DNA of 64,000 nucleotides from Plasmodium brasilianum (taxonomy: Eukaryota; Apicomplexa; Aconoidasida; Haemosporida; Plasmodiidae), in the NCBI RefSeq assembly GCF_023973825.1, contig NC_090122.1, positions 800,130-864,129 on the forward strand, read 5' to 3'. Position numbers and translations under genes: made by a program. The notes below the pieces were generated by a model, which had not been told where the DNA came from, made no database searches, and saw only the letters and a list, made by a program, of their open reading frames with translations. The stretch's first letter is position 1; every line of letters begins with the position of its first letter. Shown piece after piece: positions 1 through 10,500 of the stretch.

Positions 1-2
1 TT

Positions 3-1601
3 AATAATGTGTTAATGCAAAATTTGAAAATTACGGAGGAGGATGACCAGATAATTTGTGAGAAGATTTTCTTCTCCAAGTACAACCTGCCTTATATGTT
101 AAGTAGCTCCAAAAGAAAAAAAAAAAAAAAATTAGAAGTTTTAGAGTTCAAAGATTAAAGTTCGAAGTTTAAGTTTAATGCTCAAAGCTTAATGTCCGAA
201 GCTTAATGTTCAAAGCTGAATGTTCAAAGCTTAATGTTCAAAGCTTAATGTTCAAAGCTTAATGTTCAAAGCTTAATGTTCAAAGCTTAATGTTCAAAGC
301 TTAATGTTCAAAGCTTAATGTTCAAAGCTCAATGTTCAAAGCTTAATGTCCAAAGCTTAATGTTTAATCGCTTTAATGTGAGTGCTGTGCAAATAATGTA
401 TGCTTCTTTTTTTTTTTTTTTTTTTTTGGCAGAAATACCCGTGAGCGATTTAAGACTAATAGACACATGCAACAACAACCACAATCCTACTTTACTAGTT
501 AGGAAAAATATGATATTACTAAGAACAGGTTTTATAAGCTGTGTTATTCGATATAACGAGTTGTGGTTGTTTGATCCAAATAACCCGTTGATTATTAAAG
601 CAACCACTTTAATAAAAGAGAATTTAAAGGAAAGAAAAAAAAAAAAAAAAAATTTCAAGTGTGCATGTGGGGAGGTTAGTAAAGCTGTTAGTGTACCTGC
701 TGATGAAGTGGTTGGTGGAGAGACAAGTGAACCTGCCAATGAAGCAGCTAGTGATGCTGCTAACAAAGAAGCTGGTGGGAGTAAGAGTGCCACAATGGTG
801 GGGGTGGAATATGATGAAATAGACGAAATGGGTGAGAACAGGAGGGAGGACATAATAAATGAAGAAAAGGATGCACTGCATTACCTGAACGTAAAGAATA
901 ATTTTTATAGATATAAGGGAAACGTCTTTTTCGAATTTTTATGTTTGGATGTATGTATGCAGTTGTCTATAAAGGAATATGAAAATAATTTAGACAAAAT
1001 AAATATGAAAATAAGGGAAAATATATTATTACAAAGAAAAGAGGAGAACAATGAAATAAATATATTAACAAATAAGTTATTACGAGATATGATGAAAATA
1101 AAAAATTTTTTACAAAAATTATCCAACATGTTAAATGCTTTACGTAGTAATATAGAAAAAGTATTAAAGAACGAATTAGATATGAAATATATGTACTTAA
1201 CATATTTAAATAATAATTCTATGCAAAAATTAAAAGATCATAGTGATCTTGAAATATTACTAGAGACACATATACAATTAACAGATGAAATATATGTACA
1301 CTTAGACAATGTCGAACAAAAAATTACTCACTATGAAGAATTATTGCGTTTAAATCTTGATTATAATAGGAATAAATTTATTTTATTAAATGCAAAAATT
1401 TCTTTTTCAACTTTACTCTTTTCTGTTTGTTCAGTCATTACAAGTTTGTTTGGTATGAATCTCAAAAATTTTATTGAAAATAGTGATTATGCATTTTGCT
1501 TTGTATCCATTTTTGTTTCCTTTTGGTCCATCCTTGGCATTTATCTTACAAGAAATATAAATTCTTTGCTCAAATTTTTCGACAAATATAACGTAAAATG
1601 A
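3..1601 (+). CDS. MIT1: CorA/MRS2-type Mg2+ transporter, 3' part (probably MIT1)
   Basis: Membrane transporter of the CorA/Mrs2/Alr1 family, which forms pentameric Mg2+ channels. The gene enters from the left edge. An open partial exon at 3-102 joins an exon at 433-1601 across an intron with donor GTAGCT (103) and a T-run plus CAG acceptor (432). The joined codon is AAA, leading into the PVSDLRLID stretch that matches the conserved RDLR-like region of the family. Near the C-terminus a hydrophobic segment ends in SLFGMN, the GMN signature of the selectivity loop, followed by a second hydrophobic segment and a short basic tail, the usual two-TM layout. A Glu/Ala-rich insert (about 690-790) is low complexity. 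The name MIT1 rests on synteny with P. falciparum as I recall it; the family call is firm. The first ATG of the naive ORF (318) lies inside intron repeats and is not the start. Confidence 0.88.
146..363 (+). repeat. 14-bp minisatellite inside the transporter intron
   Basis: Tandem copies of GTTCAAAGCTTAAT, degenerate at the left (about 146-200) and near-perfect from about 210 to 360. The array lies wholly in the intron 103-432, just upstream of the T-rich acceptor. Confidence 0.9.
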
Positions 1602-3026
1602 TGTGCCACTGCTGATGCTAGCTATGTTTTCGCTTAGTTCGGGTGCAAGATTTTTTTTTTTAATTTTTTTTATATTTTTTTTATATTTTTTTTTAATTTT
1701 TTTTTAATTTTTTTTTAATTTTTTTACGTATTTTACTTATTGTGTGTGCCCTGTTTGTATGGGCCGTTTTTGCGTTATCATAATTTGCTTTACTGCTCAC
1801 TGTTTTACTTCCAACTGTTCTAATTATTTATTTTTTTATTTTTTATTTCCGCGCCTGCGCATTATTGTTTCCAGTAAAATTTCAAAGTACAATGCTTTCT
1901 TGTTATTCTCAATTTTGTCATTAAACAACTTGTTTACAGTTTTTGGTTTTAATTGTTCTTCACCCCTTAGTGGGCTCATTACATATATACAACAACAAAA
2001 CACTACTACTACAGCAGTATAACAGCAAACGATAAGTCGACTACTCTATACCAACGATATGCTACTATCTTATAATAAAATGAAACAAAATTACGTACCT
2101 TAAGAAGTGAGCTATTTTTTTTTTTTTTTTTTTCTAAGGCTATTTTAAGTAAGCCCCTTTTCTCAGGAAAACGAGCAGCAAATTGAGTGGAATGATGTGG
2201 CGGGATGTACATGTTTGCAAATAAATGAACAAAAAGAAAAAGAAAATTAACGAAAAAATTGTATTAACAAAAAGGAAAAGAAAATTAACGAAAAAATTGT
2301 ATTAACAAAAAGGAAAAGAAATTTACGAAAAAATTGTATTAACAAAAAGGAAAAGAGAATTAACGAAAAAATTGTATTAACAAAAAGGAAAAGAAATTTA
2401 CGAAAAAATTGTATTAACAAAAAGGGAAAAAAAATTAACGAAAAAATTGTATTAACAAAAAGGAAAAGAGAATTAACGAAAAAATTGTATTAACAAAAAG
2501 GAAAAGAAATTTACGAAAAAATTGTATTAACAAAAAGGGAAAAAAAATTAACGAAAAAATTGTATTAACAAAAAGGAAAAGAAAATTAACGAAAAAACTG
2601 TATTAACAAAATAGAAAAAATAACCGAAAAAATATTGACAAAAAAATAAAAAACAAACAAACAAACAAACAAATGGACATATGGAAAAGATATACACAAA
2701 CGTGGGTGCACGTACATCTGTGTGCATATACGCGGGTACGTAAGCACATACTCACACAAGCACATGAACAAGTAACCCGCCCCCCTTTTTAAATGTAATA
2801 ACCGTTGGCCTATTGCACTTTATATATATATATATATATATATACATGAACTAAACACAATTTTTGCACATAACAAAAGAAAATACGGGAAATATGGAAA
2901 ATAAGGAACATATTAAAAATGTGGACAATATAGAATATATTCAAAATATTCAAATTATTCAAAATAATGAAAATACAAATTTACGCATCAAAGCTTTCTG
3001 CAGGGTAATGCAATAACAACGGATGA

Positions 3027-3081
<55 letters not shown>

Positions 3082-3203
3082 ATAATAATAAATGCCACCA
3101 CACTACAAGATGGGGGTACATATATATGGGTATATACCCATTTGTACAAATAGGTAGGCACTATCACCCCATGTGGTTATGTGTTTTGGTAGTTAGACGG
3201 TTA
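1602..3203. other. Intergenic region with a 38-bp repeat array
   Basis: Space between the 3' ends of the transporter (+) and the hydrolase (-). It holds T-rich DNA (1650-1730), a 38-bp tandem array, an (AT)n tract near 2820 and a run of about 52 A (3028-3079). I see no coding sequence; the short ORFs here are low-complexity shadows. Confidence 0.7.
2228..2626. repeat. 38-bp tandem array
   Basis: About ten copies of a 38-bp unit containing TTAACGAAAAAATTGTATTAAC followed by an A/G-rich spacer. TTGTATTAAC recurs at 2259, 2297 and 2335, fixing the period. Copies alternate between spacer variants (AGAAAATTAACG, AGAAATTTACG, GAGAATTAACG), which suggests higher-order duplication. Confidence 0.9.
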
Positions 3204-4645
3204 TTAGATGGCTTGTTGGGTTAGGGATCGCGTTTGGTTGTACCTCTTACAAAGCATTAGAAAGTCCCTCAGGTTCCGATAAAAATCAGTAGCATTCCTA
3301 ATTTCAATATCATGATGATCTGAATTTTCAACTCCCCAAAACTTTATTAATGACAATTCATCAATATCATCCGCTCTGCAATTGGACGAAGTTTTCTTCC
3401 TCTTCTTTTGTTTTAGAAAATTTTTTTTTAAGGTATCTAATAAAATGACAGAATGATAATAAGGAATATCTTTATCTCTCTTTCCATGCATAATATAAAC
3501 TGGTAGAAGTGATACTTTTTTAAGCCGCTCTGAATTTTTAAATACATCTAACCATGGTAAGTTTTTTTTTTGAAATGGAAATAATAATTTGATTCCACTT
3601 GCAAGAGGAGAATGCAGAATACATCCACCAACTTTTATATTTTTTAAACTCATCAAATAACTACTACTACATGTACCTATACTATATCCATATAATATAA
3701 TATTTAACGGATTGATTTTCTTTTCTTTTGTTATATAATCATACACCATTTTTATATTCTTATAAATATTTGTTTCACTAGGTGTCTTATTACTATGACC
3801 ATATCCACTATAATCATATGCAACCACATTAACATCTGATTGAAATACTATATTTAAATACGAAGGGAACATATAACCCATATCTGTATTATTTCCATGA
3901 GAAAATAGTATTGTTTGCTTATTTAAATCTAATGGTTTTTTATATATCATTAGAGATGCTACTTCATTCGAACCATCAGTTATTGTTTTGTAATCTACTC
4001 CTATATTGTTTTGCTCTAACAACGCATTCATATCAAAATCACTGAACGGATTTACGTAAATAAACTTGTTATCTTGTACTTCATACCCGATTAACTTCGG
4101 TGGGCAAAACGCCATCTTCCCCACTAGAAACGATCTCAATCCGCTATAAGGTCCACGAGAGAAGCACAAGAATGTATACAAGTGTATATGTGTACAAGTG
4201 TATATGTGTACAAATGTATATGCGTACAAGTGTATATGTGTACAAATGTATATGCGTACAAGTGTATATGTGTACAAATGTATATGCGTACAAGTGTATA
4301 TGCGTACAAGTGTATATGCGTACAAGTGTATATGTGTACAAATGTATATGCGTACAAGTGTATATGTGTACAAGTGTATATACGAACAGGAGTGCATGTA
4401 GATGTGCAAGGAATACATGTCTACATGTATATGCACAATGCTCGGATGAAACAAACTCACCATATACTTAAAAGGCCAAGGATAAAGAAGGCTAATTTTC
4501 TTTCCCTAGTGGTTTTATATTGCTTAACATACTCTTTTTCTGTATCAGCAACTATAGCACACTCACCAAATTCACTACTGCAATCCCTAGTACTCAACGC
4601 AGTCCTCAGTTTATCCTGCATGTTACTATTTGATACGTTGAACAT
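3204..4645 (-). CDS. ABHD17-like alpha/beta-hydrolase, two exons
   Basis: Serine hydrolase with an alpha/beta-hydrolase fold, closest in pattern to the ABHD17/Bem46 group; mammalian ABHD17 enzymes remove palmitate from proteins. I build it as exon 4645-4461 (ATG at 4645) and exon 4143-3204, with donor GTGAGT and acceptor TTATAG. The lengths, 185 plus 940 nt, close in frame to 374 residues. The join produces a hydrophobic stretch running into ICGLRSFLVGKMAF, then CPPK, like the N-terminal region before the FLPP motif of ABHD17. Visible catalytic residues: GYSIG nucleophile elbow (Ser about 216), Asp in GKRDKD (about 285) and His in SDHHD (about 338-339). FSHGNNTD supplies the oxyanion strand. 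A long single-frame ORF continues upstream into the repeat-filled intron and should not be used for the N-terminus. Substrate is not shown by sequence. Confidence 0.85.
4171..4388 (-). repeat. 16-bp minisatellite inside the hydrolase intron
   Basis: About 13 copies of a 16-bp unit (TGTACAAGTGTATATG with G/A and T/C variants) filling most of the intron 4144-4460. They create spurious long ORFs on both strands. Confidence 0.9.
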
Positions 4646-5214
4646 CTTTACAAAAAAAAAAAAAAAAAAAAAAAAGGGGAAAAAATAGGACTATCTCCGA
4701 TATAATATATTATTTAAATCCATACATACATATAATACATATAATATATATATATATATGAATGTACATATCTATATATGTATGAACCCCACAAACAGAA
4801 AAAAAAAAAAAGGCACTGACTGTTTCGCTCTTTACTAATTAATACTATTTGTGTTGTGCTAACATCATGTGCAGCTTGTACACAATTTATAAAAAAAATA
4901 GACGGCGGAATTATACGTATAAACACGTACATACTATATGTAAACAAACGAATATATAAGTGTATATACAAACATACCCCACGTGTAAATTTTATACAAA
5001 TTATAAACTAATATCAAATATTAACAATGTAGTATTATACTAACACATTAATACAATCCATAAAATGAATGTTGAGAAAGTTATTTACTACTAAGTATTT
5101 ACTTAGCAATTACCACTAATCATTTACTATTTTTTTTTTTTTTTTTTTACTTTCTTAAAAATGAACAAAAATTAAACTAAAAAATAATTATGGTACTAAT
5201 CAAATATATACAAA

Positions 5215-5408
5215 TATTTATATAAATGTATATAAATATATATAATTATATATAAATACATATAAATACATATAAATGCGTATAAATACATATAAATGCA
5301 TATAAATACATATAAATGCATATAAATACATATAAATACATATAAATACATATAAATAAATATAAATACATATAAATACATATAAATACATATAAATACA
5401 TATAAATA
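5215..5408. repeat. 12-bp tandem array
   Basis: About 16 copies of TATAAATACATA with single-base variants (TGCATA, TGCGTA). Confidence 0.85.
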
Positions 5409-5883
5409 CTTTTAAATGTACAAATATATATCTTCCATTTAATCTTATATATTATTATACCTGTAAAATGTTTTATTATTTTTTTTTTTTTTTTTGCATA
5501 ATTTTTACATTTTTTATGAAACTTTAATTCAAAAGAAAGGCAGCGCCATCATGTTGTTTACCGTTATTACATATACTTAATATAATACATATTCTTAAAT
5601 AGATATACCTTACATACTTATATTACATATATACTTGTATTACATATATAGGTATACTAACATATATTTATACATGCGAATATATATTGTTTCGATTGAA
5701 GTACATTTTTCTTATTACTGTAGTTACAAAATTTAGATACGAACTATTATTTATATATAATTCAACAAATAAAAAGGTACATATATAATTATATATACAA
5801 ATACATCTATATATAAATATAGCTGTAAAAGTTTAAATATTATTGGAGAGCATGCAACAACGTAAATAAAATATTATGTACAT

Positions 5884-6200
5884 CGTAATAATAATATTAG
5901 CAGTAATAAAATAGTAGTAATAAAATAGTAGTAATAAAAATAGCAGCAATAAAATAGCAGCAATAAAATAGCAGCAATAAAATAGAAGCAATAAAATAGC
6001 AGCAATAAAATAGAAGCAATAAAATAGCAGCAATAAAATAGTAGCAATAAAATAGAAGCAATAAAATAGAAGCAATAAAATAGCAGCAATAAAATAGAAG
6101 CAATAAAATAGCAGTAATAAAATAATAATAATAAAATAGTAATAATAAAATAGTAATAATAAAATAGTAATAATAAAATAGTAATAATAAAATAGTAGAA
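5884..6200. repeat. 14-bp tandem array (AATAAAATAGCAGC type)
   Basis: More than 20 copies. The left and middle part uses AGCAGC or AGAAGC units and the right part uses AGTAATAATAAAAT units, giving two sub-blocks. It produces artefactual Leu/Phe/Tyr ORFs on the minus strand. Confidence 0.85.
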
Positions 6201-7498
6201 GTAATGGTAATAATTAAAAGTAATAAATAATAGTAATATATTATATATACATATATATTTATATTTATTTATATATGTATATATTTTAATAAAATCAAGT
6301 AAAGAACTAATTTTTACAAAATTTAAAAACAAATTTACATCTATGTGAAGAAATATATATCGTTAATATGTAAGGTATAATATATAATAATATAATAGTA
6401 AAATATAACAGTAAAATATAATAGTAAAGAATAGTACTAATTTTCTAATAGTAACGTATAATGGTAAAATAAAATGATGGTAATATATATATGTAATGAT
6501 AATGTATGGATAGTAAATGCGTGAAATAATTTGAGAAAGAAAAACTAGAAAAAAGTACAATAAGCAAGTAGCACATATATATGAAATAAAAATAACATTG
6601 GGGGAAGAAAAATATTACTATTACGTGATAAATGTACATAATTTATAAATACATGTATATATATTTTACATATGTATACATCATATATATGTAACATTTT
6701 TAACGATCGTTTAACTCCTTATGCAATTGTTATAGCTGTAACATTTTAGTAACTACAATTTGTTGTTGATTGTAAGTTGTGAGCCAAGGTTTCCTTAATC
6801 TCTTTCCCCCTAAACCTTGAAAAGAGGGAAAAAAAAAAAAAAAAAATTATATAAAAAATAAAAAACAAATGGTAAATAAATACTAAATGCACACTAAATG
6901 AACACCCAAAATAGACGTAAAAAGGAAATACCAAACCGTAGAACGGTAAACCAAAAAAAAAAAAAAAAAAAAAATTAATCTTTTTGTATAACATCATGTT
7001 ACCATTTGGTTATAAATGAATATAATAATTTTATGTATTGTGCATAAAATATATTCATTCTGAAAGAGGGAAAAAAAAAAAAAAAAATGGATAAACGGAT
7101 AAGTTCAATGATAATTAACTAGTATATTTGTACAATATATTTTTAATATTTTTTTTACGTAATGCATTTACGTGTGCCCAATATATAAAGATACAGTATA
7201 TGAATGTGCAAGTATATATATATATATATATATATATATGAATATAGATATACGTACATATATATAAATATACATACATATGTACATACAAGTATGTAAA
7301 TATTCATATGTATATATAAATATTCATACGTATATATAAATATACATACATATATTTATACGTACTGAATGTATGACGTAATGTCTGTAAAAAATTATGC
7401 TTGCATTTATGAACATGCACATGTACATGCATACGCTTGTGAGTTTTCCAGGCGTTGCACAGCTTACATATATATGTGTGTGTTACCTTGTGCCGTGA

Positions 7499-10367
7499 AT
7501 GAACTGCTTCGGCATCATCCTGTTGTTGTTCCTTTTGCTAATAACTGCAGCCATTAGGAGAAAAGAAAAAAATGGTTCATCGCTATTCAACAAAAAAAGA
7601 AATTGTTTTATGTTATTTTCATTATTTTTCTTTCGGAAAAATAGTAGTGATAATGAAAATATGATTTTTAAAAAAATAAAGTTCATTCATAGTGCGAACA
7701 AAATTCTTTATATAAATGTAAAGCATAGAATTAACTACAAAGTTAAGGGGACAAGCAGCAAATACGCCGTTACGCATAGTAGCCGTGGAAATAGTGTTAG
7801 CGGTAGTAGTAGCAGCAGTAGTAGTAGCAAAAGCAGAAGCAGTAGCAAAAGCAGAAGCAGTAGTAGTAGCAGAAGCAGTAATAGCAGTAGCAGAAGCAGT
7901 AGTAGTAGCAGAAGCAGTAGTAGTAGCAGAAGCAGTAGTAGTAGCAGAAGCAGTAGTAGCAGTAGCAGTAGCAGAAGCAGTAGTAGTAGCAGAATCAGTA
8001 GCAGAATCAGTAGCAGAATCAGTAGCAGAATCAGTAGTAGTAGACGCAGTAGTGGTAGACGCAGCAGTTGTAGTAGCGCCGGTAATTCATTCCGTGAGCA
8101 TTGTTACCATAACACGTACTGCACCTGTGTGAATACAAAAATGATCGAAAGCGAGTACTTGAGTTACCTGAAAAATTATATTGTGGACGAAGAAGAGCTG
8201 ATACGCGTGCAATCGAATGGCAAAGGTGTGCATGGAAATGAAGAGAACAATTATAAGGAGGTAGATGAAATTGAAAAGATGATTAGCAACACGATAAGAA
8301 AAAATGAAAAGGAGCTGTTTGATTTTTTGAATAGTGTCAATGAAAAATATAATTTGAAAAGTACTCTGAGGGTTGTTGGTGGATGGGTAAGAGACAAATA
8401 TTTAAAAATTAGTAATGACGATATTGATATTACAGTGGATAATATGAAAGGGTCGGATTTCTGTAATTATATAAAAGAATATATAAAAGAAAAAGAAAAC
8501 AAAAATTTTAATTTTGGAATAATAAAAATAAATTCAGATCAATCAAAACATTTAGAAACTTCAAGTTTTAATCTTTTTAATTTTCAAGTAGATATTGTAA
8601 ACTTAAGGAGTGAAAAATATTCAGAGGATAGTAGGATCCCAGAGATTGCTATTGGCACACCAGAAGAAGATGCACTAAGGAGGGACTTTACAATTAATTC
8701 TTTATTTTATAATTTAGATAACAAAAGAGTAGAAGATTTTACTAAAAAAGGGATATTTCATTTAAAAAATAAAATTATTTGTACCCCGTTAAATGCGTTA
8801 ACGACATTTCTTGATGACCCATTAAGAGTTATTAGATGTATAAGATTCTGTGGTTATTTTAATTTGTATATAGAAAAAAATATTTTTAATGTTTTAAAAA
8901 ATGAAGACATCAAAAAATCGTTTAATAAAAAAATTTCAAAAAGTAGACTTTCTTTGGAAATATTGAAAATATTTTCTTCAAAATGTAAAAATATTATTCT
9001 CTCTTTAGCCTTATTGAATTATAGTTCTTATTCATCTCAAATTTTTAAGTTACCACCAGAGTATTTTATTAAAAATGAGGAGGCGTTTGAAAAGGTTAAG
9101 AATTGGGACAAGATAAATCGAGGGAGCATCATCCATTCGGCTGGTAGTGGTCGTGATGGCGGAAATGGTATTAACATCATCAGCAATGGTGGTAGTGGTA
9201 ATAGTAGCTTTAACAGTTGCCCAACGGGTATGAATAAAAAAATTAACGTTGGATTAGCTGACGCTGGAACGTATAGGAATGTTTTACAGAATGACCATCT
9301 CATTGGAGAAAAGACGATGTATGATGATATGAGTAATTCGAAGAGGAGCAATAATAATGAAGAACAACTTCTCCTTTTTGGATTGCAAAATAAGGTAAAT
9401 GGTATTTCCAAAAAAATGCGTATTAACAAGTTAGGCAATTTAACAAACAAAACAGCGGATAGACTTGATAATGAAGGAGTGGAAAAAAAAAGGTGCGATG
9501 AAGCCAGGTGGCAATTTCAAGGCTTAAATTATATAAAATTTTTTAAAGACATTGAAAAGAATAATTTGTTAAAAGAGATATTCTTTGAGCTAAATTATAA
9601 AGAAAATTTAAATTATATACACTTATGCTTATTCTTTTTGCCTTTAAAAAATCATTTTTCGTACATAAAAAAAAAAACGAAAACAGAGTATGTAATTGAG
9701 TATATAATTCGTGAATCATTAAAATTCCCTTTAAAATATTCGAAATTTTGTGTACATATTTTTGAAGGATTTATGCATATATATAATTTATATAAAAATA
9801 TGAACGTTCATAATTTTTTGAAAAATTGTAATCATGATAAAAAAAATAATCTACATAGCACAGGTGATATTGTTTTGTTTTTAAAAAATGTTGGGGAAAA
9901 ATGGGATTTGTTACTATTCATTTTTTTTATATTTCATAAATATAATGAAATAAATAAAAATTATATAACTTGTTTATCAGATGATATTTTTCTCTCAGAT
10001 TTTGTTAAAATATTATATCAATATATTTTAACGAACGGCTTACAAAATGCCTATAATATGAAACCCTTTTTAAAATGGCCAGACATTAAGCACAACTTTC
10101 CGCAAATTTCCAACTCTCGAATTGGCGAGGTCTACGAGCAGATAGTAAGCACAGAAATGCGCAGTGAGCGTGTGCAGGGGCGTATTTGCTCTCGGACGTA
10201 CATACATTCGAACATACATTTATGCATGTGTAATGTCCATCATATGAGCTCTCCTATTTTTTATGCTTACCTTTCTTCTCTTTCAGATTCGATTTACGTG
10301 TATCCACGGGGAAAATGAAAAAGACTGCATAGAATTTTTGAAACAATATTTTAAGAAAACATCCTAA
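7499..10367 (+). CDS. tRNA CCA-adding enzyme (tRNA nucleotidyltransferase), two exons
   Basis: Adds or repairs the 3'-CCA end of tRNAs; class II nucleotidyltransferase of the poly(A)-polymerase head family. Exon 7499-10144 and exon 10287-10367 are joined by donor GTAAGC and acceptor TTTCAG. The second exon replaces a spurious tail with 26 in-frame residues ending FKKTS, for a total of 908 residues. The head domain shows VVGGWVRD (about 290), the metal-binding DDIDI (about 307), RRDFTINSL (about 395) and DPLRVIRCIRF (about 440), the normal order. The N-terminus is hydrophobic (FGIILLLFLLLITAA) and followed by basic sequence, consistent with a signal or bipartite organelle targeting sequence. 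A Ser/Arg repeat (7800-8080) and an insert around 9130-9330 make it much longer than bacterial enzymes. Targeting to the apicoplast, dual use by several compartments, or neither is undecided. Confidence 0.93.
7790..8080 (+). repeat. AGC/AGT/AGA codon repeat encoding a Ser-Arg tract
   Basis: Imperfect AGCAGAAGCAGTAGT units (15 bp) within the CCA-enzyme exon encode serine runs punctuated by Arg, ending in RISS copies. The period is a multiple of three, so the reading frame is kept. Confidence 0.9.
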
Positions 10368-10404
10368 GTTGTTATGGAATAACCTAAATATAATTTCATA
10401 TTGC

Positions 10405-10441
<37 letters not shown>

Positions 10442-10500
10442 ATGTATATATATACTTGTGTGCATACCTTTGTAGTAGGATAAGGTTCCACATATTCAAA

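Larger units (their letters stand above)
4646..7498. other. Divergent intergenic region, repeat-rich
   Basis: Putative promoter space between the hydrolase (-) and the CCA-adding enzyme (+). It holds A/T runs, (AT)n tracts (about 7210-7240), a 12-bp array and a 14-bp array. No coding potential beyond low-complexity reading frames; no RNA gene recognised. Confidence 0.6.

Noticed and set aside
329..853. Minus-strand ORF of 174 codons over the CorA exon
   Set aside because: Antisense shadow containing a run of Phe and Lys from homopolymers; the plus strand has the conserved GMN motif.
4100..4688. Several ORFs on both strands over the 16-bp array
   Set aside because: They are frames through the repeats in the hydrolase intron.
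5833..6332. Minus-strand Leu/Phe/Tyr ORFs
   Set aside because: Shadows of the 14-bp array.
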